Source: Dyadobacter subterraneus (lineage in GTDB: Bacteria > Bacteroidota > Bacteroidia > Cytophagales > Spirosomataceae). Taken from it: a DNA stretch of 64,000 nt. Position 1 is the first letter of the stretch. The number at the start of each line of letters is the position of its first letter. The position numbers and the translations under genes were made by a program. This document shows, piece after piece, positions 43,043 to 52,055 of the stretch. The notes beneath the pieces were generated by a model. That model was not told where the DNA came from and searched no databases. It saw only the letters and a list, made by a program, of their open reading frames with translations. The stretch is from positions 1,053,573 to 1,117,572 of the forward strand of contig NZ_JACYGY010000002.1 in assembly GCF_015221875.1 (NCBI RefSeq). Direction: 5' to 3'.

Positions 43043-43260
43043 TTTTTTTTTCGCCTTCGGTTCAGGCTTAGCACCAGCCAGATCGTTCCCAAGAATTCAA
43101 CGGTAAGCCCGCTTAACATGGCGGGATTACTATAATGCACATGTGTAGATTTTATAAATGCACCTGTGGCAATTAATAGCAGACCTGCTGATAAGATGAT
43201 AATAGCATTTAGTAGATTCAGTTTCACCCGATTATATCGTTCGTTCCACTTTATTAACAA
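43039..43260 (-). CDS. Small two-helix membrane protein
   Basis: An open frame of up to 73 codons with no ATG; possible starts are TTG at 43260 or GTG at 43227 ([15 protein letters not shown]). It encodes two membrane helices ([17 protein letters not shown] and [15 protein letters not shown]) and a basic tail (NRRRKKN), like small Bacteroidota 'gliding motility/DUF' membrane proteins. It overlaps the end of aroC by 4 bases and runs antisense to the 5' end of apbE. Whether it is expressed is uncertain. Confidence 0.5.
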   Translation of the reverse strand: MLIKWNERYNRVKLNLLNAIIILSAGLLLIATGAFIKSTHVHYSNPAMLSGLTVEFLGTIWLVLSLNRRRKKN

Positions 43261-44254
43261 CTTCGCTTCAAGGAAGCACTATATATCGAATATAGGGATT
43301 CTATTCTTACTTTGCTATTTTTCTTCCCAAACTTTTGCCCAGGAGAAACGGTACACTTTCGAAAAAGGACTGATGGGATCTCCTTTCCGGATCATTATTT
43401 ATTCGGATAATGATTCAACTGCCAATCGGGCTGCTCAAAGCGCTTTTAGGCGTATTGAAGACCTTAATGCTTCTTTAAGTGACTATCGGGACGATAGCGA
43501 GATTAATGCTGTCTCAGCGCAATCAGGAACTGAAAAATGGATTCCTGTCAGCAAAGACCTTTTTGATATTCTTTACATTTCAGACGACATTAGTAAAAAA
43601 ACTAATGGGGCTTTCGATGCTACGCTTGGGCCTATTGTACAGGAATGGCGTAGGGCTACACGAAAGGGATATTTTCCGGATACTGATTTAATAAAAGGTG
43701 CACTTGGTAAAACAGGATATCAAAAAATTAAATTTGATAAAAAAACGCAAAGCATCCAACTTAAAGATAAAGGAATGCGACTTGATATCGGCGGATTGGG
43801 AAAAGGATATGCTGCGGATGAAGCGGTGAAAGTTTTGAAAAGGTACGGTATAAAATCCGGTATGATTGATGCCGGTGGAAAACTTGCGTTAATGGATGCA
43901 CCCCCCGGCGAAAAAGGGTGGAAGATTGTAATTTCTTCCGGACGGGATTCAGTTGAAACCATTGAATACGCAAACGTTGGTATGGCGACTTCTGGCCCGA
44001 CGTATCGTTATCTGGAATATAATGGCAAGCGATATTCTCATATCGTCGATCCAAAAACGGGGATTGGTCTTTTATATCACGTAAGAACGACCGTGATATC
44101 ACCAACCTCAGTTGAAGCGGACGCATTGGCAACGGCATTTAGTGTATCAGGAATTAAAGAGGGTAAGAAATATTTGAAGAGATTTCCGAATAACAAAGTC
44201 TGGCTGGTGGAGACAAAAGGCGATCAGATAAAAAGCTGGAATACAATAAAATAA
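43196..44254 (+). CDS. apbE: FAD:protein FMN transferase
   Basis: About 352 residues: an N-terminal export segment (SNIGILFLLCYFSSQTFAQ), then the ApbE fold: FEKGLMGSPFRIIIYSDND, LNASLSDYRDDSEINAVSA, GAFDATLGPIVQEWR, LDIGGLGKGYAADEAVKVL near residue 200, DAGGKLALM, and YSHIVDPKTGIGL with the metal-binding threonine region SVEADALATAFSV. It attaches FMN to threonine in proteins such as Na+-translocating NADH:quinone reductase subunits outside the cell membrane. The ATG at 43196 is the best start but leaves an unusually long pre-signal stretch; GTG 43166 is possible. Confidence 0.9.
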   Translation: MIIAFSRFSFTRLYRSFHFINNFASRKHYISNIGILFLLCYFSSQTFAQEKRYTFEKGLMGSPFRIIIYSDNDSTANRAAQSAFRRIEDLNASLSDYRDDSEINAVSAQSGTEKWIPVSKDLFDILYISDDISKKTNGAFDATLGPIVQEWRRATRKGYFPDTDLIKGALGKTGYQKIKFDKKTQSIQLKDKGMRLDIGGLGKGYAADEAVKVLKRYGIKSGMIDAGGKLALMDAPPGEKGWKIVISSGRDSVETIEYANVGMATSGPTYRYLEYNGKRYSHIVDPKTGIGLLYHVRTTVISPTSVEADALATAFSVSGIKEGKKYLKRFPNNKVWLVETKGDQIKSWNTIK

Positions 44255-44271
44255 TCGTCTTAAAAAGACCG

Positions 44272-44317
44272 AAAGCAATAAAGGCTGCGATTGAGAAATC
44301 GCAGCCTTTATTGCTTT
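44272..44317. terminator. Bidirectional terminator after apbE
   Basis: Perfect 21-bp stem (44272-44292 with 44297-44317) with loop GAGA, between convergent genes. Confidence 0.92.
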
Positions 44318-44335
44318 TAATATATCAGCAGAAAC

Positions 44336-45679
44336 TTAGATAACTACTGTTTTACCAGGAACCGCAACCGGATATAAACCGTCTGCTCCTGGTAATAATT
44401 TTGGATTTGCATCCCATGCAAGTTTGTCAGGGAATAAATTGATATCTGAATTTAGAGCTTCATCCCACTTGATCAGTTTTCCTGAATAAGTAGCCATACG
44501 ACCCATAATAGCAGTCATCGTACTTTTTGCAGATCTTTCTGCATCGGCAAATTTATATTCACCTTTTGCAACAGCATCAAACAATTCATCGTGTTCAACC
44601 TGATATGGGTTGATATCGGCTTTGTCGTCGTGCGCATAAATCACACCACCCTTGTAATCTTTTAAAATCGTTTTCTTGCCATCAAAGCTGTCAATACGGC
44701 CTTTTGTACCTACAAATGCTTCATCCACTTTATTCCATGTACCTTCAAATTGTCGGCATTGGCTTGAAATTGTTGTTCCATCAGCATAAACAAGATCCAG
44801 GGTATGGTGATCAAAAATCTCGCCATACTGTTTTCCTGTACGCACTTCTCGCCCGCCAGTTCCCTGAATTTGCGTAGGATAAGCATTTTTTATCCAGTTT
44901 GCAACATCAATATTATGGACATGCTGCTCGTTGATATGGTCACCGCAAAGCCAGTTGAAATAATACCAGTTTCTCATTTGGTATTCCATTTCAGTCTGAT
45001 TTGGCTGACGTTCTTTCATCCACGGACTGCTGCCAACCCAGTAAACCTGTCCGCCAACAATATCACCTAAAGCGCCATCCTGGATTCTTTTGATTGCTTC
45101 ACGGTAGTTAGCCTGATAACGGCGCTGAAGACCAACTACAACGTTCAATTTCTTTTTCTTAGCTTCTTCGGCAAGCGCTAAAACTTTACGGATACCAGGT
45201 GCATCAGTTGCAACCGGTTTTTCCATAAAAACATGCTTATTGTTCTTAACCGCTTCTTCAAAATGAGAAGGACGGAATCCCGGAGGTGTTGCCAAAATAA
45301 CAACATCCACATCTTTTAAAGCAATCGCCTTTTTGAAAGCGTCAAATCCAACAAATTTGCGATCTTCAGGAACGTCAACTTTTGTTTTGATATCCACTGT
45401 CGCGCCTGCTGCATTTTTATATTTTTTTGCAGTAAGGTTTCTGTAAGATTCGTCAAGTCTGTCTTTGAAAGCATCAGCCATCGCAACGATCTGCACATTT
45501 TGTTTTGTGCTTAACGCCTGCGCTGCTGCACCTGTTCCGCGTCCGCCACAACCAATTAAGGCTACTTTGATCGTATCACCCACTGCGCTGTTAAATCCGT
45601 AGCCCGTGAAGGGGTTCAGGATAACACTGCCTGCAACCAGGCCAGATGCTTTAAGGAATTCGCGTCTGTTTTGTTCCAT
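44336..45679 (-). CDS. Tat-exported Gfo/Idh/MocA-family oxidoreductase
   Basis: A 447-residue protein with a twin-arginine signal (NRREFLKASGLVAGSVIL), an NAD(P)-binding domain (VALIGCGGRGTGAAAQAL near residue 40, EKPVATDAPGIRKVL near 148) and the substrate domain with VVVGLQRRYQANYREAIKRIQDGALGDIVGG and a CGDHINEQHVHNIDVANW motif. Members oxidise or epimerise sugars with a tightly bound cofactor; secreted forms are common in Bacteroidota and Planctomycetes. It follows the SUMF1-domain gene by 27 bases, so both are one unit. Confidence 0.9.
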   Translation of the reverse strand: MEQNRREFLKASGLVAGSVILNPFTGYGFNSAVGDTIKVALIGCGGRGTGAAAQALSTKQNVQIVAMADAFKDRLDESYRNLTAKKYKNAAGATVDIKTKVDVPEDRKFVGFDAFKKAIALKDVDVVILATPPGFRPSHFEEAVKNNKHVFMEKPVATDAPGIRKVLALAEEAKKKKLNVVVGLQRRYQANYREAIKRIQDGALGDIVGGQVYWVGSSPWMKERQPNQTEMEYQMRNWYYFNWLCGDHINEQHVHNIDVANWIKNAYPTQIQGTGGREVRTGKQYGEIFDHHTLDLVYADGTTISSQCRQFEGTWNKVDEAFVGTKGRIDSFDGKKTILKDYKGGVIYAHDDKADINPYQVEHDELFDAVAKGEYKFADAERSAKSTMTAIMGRMATYSGKLIKWDEALNSDINLFPDKLAWDANPKLLPGADGLYPVAVPGKTVVI

Positions 45680-45706
45680 TTTTAAAGTTAAATTAAGAGT
45701 TTTATA

Positions 45707-46690
45707 TCAATAATCTTCTATCAATGCAGGACTGTAATATTTTGTGATTTCTTCTGCCGAAGGCGTTTTCACAGGTCTAACCAATCTGAAACCTACAAAA
45801 GATGCACTTGTCATCCACCACTCACTTTTTGGAAGCTGTGGATCCAAAACTTTCCATTCGGGTTTTGAAGGTGTACGCGCCGCACTTCTCAAATCTGCCG
45901 GTTCATCATCCCATGATCCGCCGCGCACTGCCGTTGGATAAAGCTCTGTTACCGGAGCAAACTTTTCTCCCGCTGGCTGTTTCGCATAGTAATCAGGAAT
46001 ATATTGGTCAAGCGTCCATTCCATTACATTACCATGCATATCATTTAAGCCCCATGCATTTGGCTTTTTTGTTCCAACTTTTTTATATGCCGAACTGCTG
46101 TTTTTACGATACCAGGCATATTCATCAAGTTTGGAAGCATCATCTCCGAATGAATAAGCTGTTTTTGAACCCGCTCTGCAAGCATATTCCCACTCGGCTT
46201 CGGTTGGAAGACGGTAAAAAACACCTGTTTTCTCATACAGCCATTTGCAAAAAAGAATGGCAGCGTATTGTGTCATGTTAATAGCAGGATATCCTGCACG
46301 TCCCATTCCAAACGACATATCTACGTAAGGAGGACTAGGGCGTGTGCTTGCATCCGTTTTTGCAACGCTTTTTTCAGGATCAGGATGACGCAGAGCCATT
46401 TCTTTTTCCATATTTTTGAAAGCATACAGGTCATAAATGTCCCAACTCAATTCTACTTTTCCCATCCAGAAAGGTTCGATTTTAACCTTATGCTGAGGGC
46501 CTTCATCTGGTCTGCGGCCTTTTTCGGTGGCTGGGCTACCCATGGTATATTCGCCGCCCGGAATAGCAACCATGTCATAAACTTGTGGGCTTCCGCCGAT
46601 TACCTGTGTGTAACTCTTAAAATTATCCTGCGCAGATGCATTTAAACAAAGAAAAAAAACGGGGATTAGGTTAAGGATTTTTTTGTACAT
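45707..46690 (-). CDS. Secreted SUMF1-domain (formylglycine-enzyme-like) protein
   Basis: A 327-residue protein with a signal peptide (ILNLIPVFFLCLNASA) and one FGE-sulfatase domain: VAIPGGEYTMGSPATEKGRRPDEGP, FWMGKVELSWDIYDLY, YPAINMTQYAAILFCKWLYEKTGVFYRLPTEAEWEYACRAG, WGLNDMHGNVMEWT and AVRGGSWDDEP. The paired active-site cysteines of true formylglycine generators are not seen, so it more likely binds a glycan or protein. No sulfatase gene adjoins. Co-transcribed with the Gfo/Idh/MocA protein. Confidence 0.88.
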   Translation of the reverse strand: MYKKILNLIPVFFLCLNASAQDNFKSYTQVIGGSPQVYDMVAIPGGEYTMGSPATEKGRRPDEGPQHKVKIEPFWMGKVELSWDIYDLYAFKNMEKEMALRHPDPEKSVAKTDASTRPSPPYVDMSFGMGRAGYPAINMTQYAAILFCKWLYEKTGVFYRLPTEAEWEYACRAGSKTAYSFGDDASKLDEYAWYRKNSSSAYKKVGTKKPNAWGLNDMHGNVMEWTLDQYIPDYYAKQPAGEKFAPVTELYPTAVRGGSWDDEPADLRSAARTPSKPEWKVLDPQLPKSEWWMTSASFVGFRLVRPVKTPSAEEITKYYSPALIEDY

Positions 46691-46799
46691 AATTTTTTAA
46701 AATGTGTTCTCATTGAACCATATAACAAAGAATAAGTAGCAATATTATGGTATTTACCCTATGAAAACGAATTTTTTCTTTCTTCTTTAATATCTATCC

Positions 46800-46807
46800 T
46801 ACCTTTG
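46800..46807 (+). promoter_or_regulatory. -7 box for the ABC-F gene
   Basis: TACCTTTG matches TAnnTTTG exactly, 25 bases before the ATG. Confidence 0.55.
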
Positions 46808-46832
46808 TAGTAATTGAATCCAAAATTTACCT

Positions 46833-48713
46833 ATGAATTACCTTTCAGCAGAAAATATTGCGAAGTCATTTGGAGACCGGTGGCTTTTTAAAAATATCAG
46901 TTTCGGGATTAGTCGCGGTGATAAAGTGGCACTTATCGGAACAAACGGTACTGGAAAAACGACGTTCCTAAATATTTTGACGGGCAAAATTCCCCCACAA
47001 GAAGGATCGGTTAGTCTTCGGAAGGATATTCGCGTGGGATATCTTGATCAGAGTCCGTCTTTTGATCCTGCGCTCCCGGTTTTGGAAGTTATCTTTTCAT
47101 CAAACAATCCTGTTGCAATTGCTGTAAAGAAATACGAACATGCTATTGAGACGGACGACCATGATGCCTTGGCGACAGCCATGGAAGATATGGACACGTA
47201 CAAGGCCTGGGATTTTGAGTACAAAGCGAAAGAGGTTTTGGGAAGATTGGGAATCCATGACACCGAAAATTTGTACGGAAATTTGTCCGGTGGACAGAAA
47301 AAACGTGTAGCGCTTGCCAAAATCTTATTGGAAGATCCTGAGTTGCTAATTCTGGATGAGCCAACCAACCATTTGGATCTTGATACGGTTGAATGGCTTG
47401 AAAAATATTTGAATACACAAAATACTACGCTTCTGGTTGTAACCCACGACAGGTATTTCCTTGACACGGTTTGTAACCAGGTTCTGGAACTTGATCATGG
47501 TTCGGCCTATGCATACAAGGGAAATTATTCTTATTTCCTTGAAAAGAAAGCAGAAAGGGAAGAAGTAGAGGCAGCAGGAATTGACAAGGCAAGGAACCTG
47601 ATGCGTAAGGAATTGGACTGGATCAGACGTCAGCCGAAAGCGCGTGGTACAAAAGCAAAATACCGGGTGGATGCTTTTGAAGAACTAAAAGAGAAAGCAA
47701 GCCAGAAAAAATTCGATACACAGATGGAGCTTAACGTACGCACAGCGCGTTTGGGAAGCAAGATCATTGAAATGGAAAATGTCAGCAAAGGATTTGGTGA
47801 TCGTCAGCTGATCAAAAACTTTGAATATACATTCCGCAAAGGTGACCGAATCGGGATTGTTGGTCAGAATGGTATGGGGAAATCCACTTTGCTGAACATG
47901 ATTACCGGCGAACTGGAACCTGACAGCGGACAAATTGTAAAAGGTGAAACAGTTCAGTTTGGTTATTACAAACAAACGGATCTGGTTTTTGATGAAACCC
48001 AACGGGTTATTGATATTGTTAAAGATGTCGCGGAAGTTGTACAGCTTGGAACGGGTGAAACAGTTACGGTTGGCCATTTGTTGCAGGCGTTTTTATTTTC
48101 TCCATCAAAACAGTATGATTTTATTGCGAAGTTGAGTGGAGGAGAAAAGAAGAGACTTCAGCTTCTTCTGACATTAATAAAACAGCCAAACTTCCTGATT
48201 CTGGATGAGCCAACGAATGATTTGGACATTGCGAGTTTGAATGTGCTGGAAGAATTCTTAATGAATTTCCCGGGTTGTATTATGATCGTATCACACGACA
48301 GGTACTTCCTGGATCGTTTGGTTGAACATATTTTTGTTTTTGAAGGAGAAGGAAGAATCAGCGATTTCCCTGGAAATTATACGGAGCTTCGTGAATATCA
48401 GGATGAGCAGGAAGCGGAAAAGAAAAGTTTGGCTTCCGGAAAAAGTAATGTGCAAGCGCCGGCTCCTGTTAAAGAAGTAGTAGCAGCACCAGCAGTTCCA
48501 AAGAAAAAATTAAGTTTTAAAGAACAGCGCGAGCTGGAAACATTAGAAAGTGAAATGGCTTCATTGGAAAAGAAAAAAGCGCAATTGCTTGAAAAATTGG
48601 AAAATGGCGGCTCTCATGTGGAAGTTACTTCCTGGGCAATGCAAATTGAAGAAATAACACAGACACAATCTGACAAAGAAATGCGCTGGCTGGAACTGTC
48701 GGAAAATGTTTAA
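46833..48713 (+). CDS. ABC-F family ATPase (Uup-like)
   Basis: A 626-residue soluble protein with two ABC domains: Walker A GTNGTGKTT near residue 36 and GQNGMGKST near 345; signatures LSGGQKKR and LSGGEKKR; Walker B ELLILDEPTNHLDLD and NFLILDEPTNDLDIA. There is a charged linker between them (ARNLMRKELDWIRRQPKARGTKAKYR) and a C-terminal coiled coil (LETLESEMASLEKKKAQLLEKLENGG) as in Uup. No membrane part, so not a transporter. ABC-F proteins act on ribosomes; Uup also affects DNA branch structures. Single-gene unit. Confidence 0.93.
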   Translation: MNYLSAENIAKSFGDRWLFKNISFGISRGDKVALIGTNGTGKTTFLNILTGKIPPQEGSVSLRKDIRVGYLDQSPSFDPALPVLEVIFSSNNPVAIAVKKYEHAIETDDHDALATAMEDMDTYKAWDFEYKAKEVLGRLGIHDTENLYGNLSGGQKKRVALAKILLEDPELLILDEPTNHLDLDTVEWLEKYLNTQNTTLLVVTHDRYFLDTVCNQVLELDHGSAYAYKGNYSYFLEKKAEREEVEAAGIDKARNLMRKELDWIRRQPKARGTKAKYRVDAFEELKEKASQKKFDTQMELNVRTARLGSKIIEMENVSKGFGDRQLIKNFEYTFRKGDRIGIVGQNGMGKSTLLNMITGELEPDSGQIVKGETVQFGYYKQTDLVFDETQRVIDIVKDVAEVVQLGTGETVTVGHLLQAFLFSPSKQYDFIAKLSGGEKKRLQLLLTLIKQPNFLILDEPTNDLDIASLNVLEEFLMNFPGCIMIVSHDRYFLDRLVEHIFVFEGEGRISDFPGNYTELREYQDEQEAEKKSLASGKSNVQAPAPVKEVVAAPAVPKKKLSFKEQRELETLESEMASLEKKKAQLLEKLENGGSHVEVTSWAMQIEEITQTQSDKEMRWLELSENV

Positions 48714-48740
48714 TTTTGAAAAAGATAATCAGCGATTGTC

Positions 48741-49058
48741 ATGAATATCAAAACGGTTTCAAAAGAATTTAAAGATGAGATGAAAACTTTGTATGGTGAC
48801 TTGCTGTACAAAGTGATTTTGTTCGGTTCATTTGCCAGAAATGACTTTCGTGATGATTCTGATGTTGATTTCCTGGTTGTTTTAAATAAGGATGAAGTTC
48901 GTCCCTTAACTGAAATATCAAAAATTTCCCCTGTATTGGGGGAATTTTTAAGCCATTACCATAAGGTATTTAGTGTTGTTCCAACAAGTAGGAGAAAATT
49001 TGAAGATAGCACGATGCCACTTTTTCGAAATATTCGTTCAGAGGGAATTGAAATATGA
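48741..49058 (+). CDS. MNT-type nucleotidyltransferase, antitoxin of a broken HEPN pair
   Basis: A 105-residue protein with the minimal nucleotidyltransferase core: VILFGSFARNDFRDDSDVDFLVV (residues 25-47), that is GSx10DxD. Short MNT proteins partner with HEPN ribonuclease toxins and neutralise them, in studied cases by adding AMP residues. The stop codon overlaps the start of the HEPN frame (ATGA), confirming the operon. A TAATTTTG -7 box lies at 48711-48718. The frame is intact while the HEPN gene is not. Confidence 0.85.
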   Translation: MNIKTVSKEFKDEMKTLYGDLLYKVILFGSFARNDFRDDSDVDFLVVLNKDEVRPLTEISKISPVLGEFLSHYHKVFSVVPTSRRKFEDSTMPLFRNIRSEGIEI

Positions 49059-49443
49059 GTGATATTAATTCAATCATACCAAAAGCTGAGAATAATATTG
49101 ATAATGCGGTTAATAATCTGGAAGGGGGCCTTTATTCTGCGACTGTCAACGTTATTACTATGTGCTCTAGTATTGCTTGATAGCTCTTTTAGAAACTAAA
49201 AATGTGTCTTCAAAATCACACAAAGGAGCGCATATAAAGTTTAATGAATTATTCATTTTTACTAGGGAGTTTACAAAAGAAATGAATACAATTTTGGTAG
49301 CAACATTTAATCAGCGTCAAATGGGTGATTATGATATCGATTCTGAAATTAATAATGAAGAAGCCTTGGAAACATTAAATAAAGCCCGCCATTTCGTTAA
49401 TACAGTTATCCATTATCTTAAAAATAATGGATACTTAGAGTAA
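49055..49443 (+). pseudogene. HEPN-domain toxin, disrupted by a frameshift and a stop codon
   Basis: From ATG 49055 the frame reads IPKAENNIDNAVNNLEGGLYSATVN, the start of a HEPN protein. A missing base near 49150 (AACGTTAT for AAC-nGT-TAT) breaks it. In the shifted frame the expected R.YY motif appears, followed by an in-frame TAG at 49168-49170 where the family has Phe or Tyr, then YCLIALLETKNVSSKSHKG and a normal C-terminus to 49443. The two lesions in one gene make a sequencing error less likely than decay. The intact protein would have about 129 residues. Confidence 0.85.
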
Positions 49444-49449
49444 AACCCT

Positions 49450-50085
49450 ATGAATTCAATTGTAGAATTTTTCCAGTACCTGCTCAATTCGGAAGAGTTA
49501 ATCCGGACCGGCGGCTTGCTTGTTATTACTTTTATTGTCTTTGCAGAAAACGGACTTTTCTTTGCGTTTTTTCTTCCGGGAGATTATCTGGTATTTCTGG
49601 CAGGCGTTTTTTGCGGAACAGGTATTTTGCAGGTACCAATAGGAATTTTATTGTTGTGTATGTTTGCTGCGGCTGTTCTGGGTTCATTTACAGGATATAT
49701 CTTCGGGAAATATTTTGGTGATATGTTTGAAAACAGACCAGATTCTTTCTTCTTCAAGAAAAAACACTTGGAAACTACCCGGAAATATTTTGATAAATAT
49801 GGCAGCCGGACGTTAATTGTAAGCCGGTTTTTACCAATAGTCAGGACTTTTGCACCGATTCTGGCCGGCGTTGCGAAAATGTCATTTCCTGCTTTTCTGT
49901 TGAATAATGTAATCGGTGGAGCAGTCTGGATTGGTGCGCTTACCGGTGGCGGATTTTTATTTGGTGAGCGTTTTCCGTGGATTGTTGACTACGTTCACTA
50001 TATCATTTTGTTCTTTTTAGCAATTACGACTTTCACCGTAATCAAAGGATATTTTAATGCGAGAAAGGGAATGGTTGAGGAGTAG
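49450..50085 (+). CDS. DedA/VTT-family membrane protein
   Basis: A 211-residue protein with the VTT domain: FIVFAENGLFFAFFLPGDYLVFLAGVFCG near residues 28-56, GSFTGYIFGKYFG near 81, and KYGSRTLIVSRFLPIVRTFAPILAGVAKM near 118-145, with the conserved Arg residues. Four to five membrane segments. DedA proteins flip undecaprenyl phosphate or phospholipids across the membrane and support envelope homeostasis. It starts 6 bases after the HEPN remnant. Confidence 0.92.
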   Translation: MNSIVEFFQYLLNSEELIRTGGLLVITFIVFAENGLFFAFFLPGDYLVFLAGVFCGTGILQVPIGILLLCMFAAAVLGSFTGYIFGKYFGDMFENRPDSFFFKKKHLETTRKYFDKYGSRTLIVSRFLPIVRTFAPILAGVAKMSFPAFLLNNVIGGAVWIGALTGGGFLFGERFPWIVDYVHYIILFFLAITTFTVIKGYFNARKGMVEE

Positions 50086-50119
50086 AACTTTTTTAATTGA
50101 GTATTAAAAAAGACACACT

Positions 50120-50344
50120 ATGAAAATTTATTATAACAAGAAACAGCGCAATTTCAACATTGGTTTATCTGTTATACTGACATTAGGCTTAATGGCAATT
50201 CACGGCCGGGAAAGTTTCAATCCAAACACTTATTGGTTTTGGGCAACTCTTGTTCAAGCGTTTTTTCTGACCGCCTTAACGGGAACAATATCTTTTAAAA
50301 AAACAGACAGTAATCCTGACCTCCTTATCGGAAAAGAAGATTAA
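50120..50344 (+). CDS. Small two-helix membrane protein
   Basis: A 74-residue protein: MKIYYNKKQRNFNIGLSVILTLGLMAI, then YWFWATLVQAFFLTALTGTISF and a polar C-terminus. It follows the DedA gene by 34 bases on the same strand and may be co-expressed. I do not recognise a family. It ends tail to tail with the carbonic-anhydrase-like gene. Confidence 0.65.
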   Translation: MKIYYNKKQRNFNIGLSVILTLGLMAIHGRESFNPNTYWFWATLVQAFFLTALTGTISFKKTDSNPDLLIGKED

Positions 50345-50350
50345 GTTTAT

Positions 50351-50869
50351 TTACTCTTCCTCCTTAAACCAACCCGAATAAGTAATATAATTATTCGCCG
50401 TTCTGTCGATAATTGCTCCCAAATCAGGAGAAACATCTTTCAAATATTTTGCTGGATTTCCAGCATAAATTGTTCCCGGCGGCACTTTTGTATTTTGTGT
50501 AACAATAGCTCCGGCAGCAATAATGGAACCTGTTCCAATCACTGCGCCATCCATCACTATCGATCCCATTCCAATTAAGACATGATCCTCAATGATGCAG
50601 CCATGTACAATTGCATTGTGCGCGATAGAAACATAATCCCCGATATAGGTACCATTTTTTTGATAGGTACAATGAATGACCGCCCCATCCTGAACATTGG
50701 AATACTTGCCAATCCGGATGCTGTTAACATCACCACGCACCACCGCATTAAACCAAATGGTACAGTGTTCGCCCATCACAACATCTCCAACGACGGAGGC
50801 ATTTTCTGCCAGCCAGCAATTTTCTCCAAACTCAGGATGATTTCCGCGAACCGATCTGATCAGTGCCAT
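50351..50869 (-). CDS. Gamma-carbonic anhydrase-family protein
   Basis: A 172-residue left-handed beta-helix protein with repeated hexapeptides (ASVVGDVVMGEHCTIWFNAVVRGDVNSIRIGKYSNVQDGAVIHC and IAHNAIVHGCIIEDHVLIGMGSIVMDGAVIG). The zinc-ligand histidines are conserved as VIHC, IAHNAIVHG. It matches YrdA/PaaY proteins; carbonic anhydrase activity is variable in this group. Trimeric and cytoplasmic by family knowledge. Confidence 0.92.
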   Translation of the reverse strand: MALIRSVRGNHPEFGENCWLAENASVVGDVVMGEHCTIWFNAVVRGDVNSIRIGKYSNVQDGAVIHCTYQKNGTYIGDYVSIAHNAIVHGCIIEDHVLIGMGSIVMDGAVIGTGSIIAAGAIVTQNTKVPPGTIYAGNPAKYLKDVSPDLGAIIDRTANNYITYSGWFKEEE

Positions 50870-51001
50870 ATTTAAATGATTATATATTCGTTTTTCTAAT
50901 TAAAATTCCCTTTTTTCGTTAATCAACGAGAATATAAAACTTGGGTAATGTTACTTAAAAATAAATATATTTCGTTTTTTAATTAATTAAATTAACAGAA
51001 T

Positions 51002-51562
51002 ATGGCCATGACAGAAAATCTATCTAAAGGTTCCCTATTGATTGCCAAGCCCTATTTGGGAGATCCAAATTTTGAGCGTGGCGTTATTCTGTTATGTGAA
51101 TACAACGGACAAGGAAGTTTTGGTTTTGTACTTAACCAGGTGACAGACTTGTACTTGGGAGATGTGCTGGATGATACTATTTATCAGGATATTCCTTTGC
51201 ATTTAGGCGGGCCGGTTGAAAAGAATACGCTTCATTTTATCCACCGCAAACCGGATTTAATTTCCGGAGGAGCCGAAATTATGCCCAATGTTTTTTGGGG
51301 CGGCGATTTCGATCAGGTGAAAACGCTGTTAAATATTAATTCTTTGAAGGCGGATGATGTCCGGTTTTTTATCGGTTATTCAGGATGGAGTGGGGGACAA
51401 ATTGAAGACGAGCTTTCTCAGAATTCCTGGATTATCACCCAAACGACTTCTGATTTTCTGTTTACGACGCCTCCGGCAAATTTCTGGCGTGAAATTCTCA
51501 AAAATATGGGCGGAGAATACCGTTCGATTGCACATTATCCCATTGACCCTAATCTAAATTAA
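51002..51562 (+). CDS. YqgE/AlgH-family protein
   Basis: A 186-residue protein with LSKGSLLIAKPYLGDPNFERGVILLCEYNGQGSFGFVLN at the start, HLGGPVEKNTLHFIHR near residue 62, VFWGGDFDQVK near 98 and FFIGYSGWSGGQIEDEL near 121. This is the DUF179/YqgE fold. Function is not settled (reported links to alginate regulation and to translation). Single gene in an AT-rich setting. Confidence 0.93.
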   Translation: MAMTENLSKGSLLIAKPYLGDPNFERGVILLCEYNGQGSFGFVLNQVTDLYLGDVLDDTIYQDIPLHLGGPVEKNTLHFIHRKPDLISGGAEIMPNVFWGGDFDQVKTLLNINSLKADDVRFFIGYSGWSGGQIEDELSQNSWIITQTTSDFLFTTPPANFWREILKNMGGEYRSIAHYPIDPNLN

Positions 51563-51659
51563 TAAGCTAAGCAAAAGATTAGTTTATATTTTTTGATTTA
51601 CAATGTGCAATCATCTTGTGTTCATCAACCCTAAACGCTAATGGCCCATGGCAAGATAA

Positions 51660-51881
51660 TTAATTAGGACTATTCAATCCATGAATAGATTCATAATCGG
51701 ACTTCACGCGAGCCGTTTCACTAATGAGAAATTTTTGAAGCTGCTCGTTAAAAACAGTTTTATCTTCCTCCGAAAGTGACGCATAAAGATCTTTCAATTC
51801 CTGATTAATAGCGGCGCGTTCTTCTCCGGATGCAGCGTTCATAGAACGGATGTGGAAACGTTTGAAATCGAAATCAGGCAT
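51660..51881 (-). CDS. Small helical conserved protein
   Basis: A 73-residue soluble protein, MPDFDFKRFHIRSMNAASGEERAAINQELKDLYASLSEEDKTVFNEQLQKFL, mostly helical and highly charged. I recognise the family as widespread in Bacteroidota without known function. A minus-strand TAATTTTG -7 box at 51904-51911 lies 22 bases upstream. Confidence 0.75.
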   Translation of the reverse strand: MPDFDFKRFHIRSMNAASGEERAAINQELKDLYASLSEEDKTVFNEQLQKFLISETARVKSDYESIHGLNSPN

Positions 51882-51903
51882 AATAGAAATTTTTGTTAAG
51901 GTC

Positions 51904-51911
51904 CAAAATTA
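51904..51911 (-). promoter_or_regulatory. -7 box for the small helical protein
   Basis: Minus-strand TAATTTTG, an exact TAnnTTTG match. No clear -33. Confidence 0.4.
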
Positions 51912-52055
51912 CAAAATTTCACCTTTGAGATGAACATGCCTGCCGTTTAGCACTGAATTTTTCCTTAGAAACTTTTTCTTTGAAGAAAGTTTTCTGTTGC
52001 TGAACGAGAAAAAGATAACGGGTGTTAATTGTCACATATATACTCTTTTGACTGG

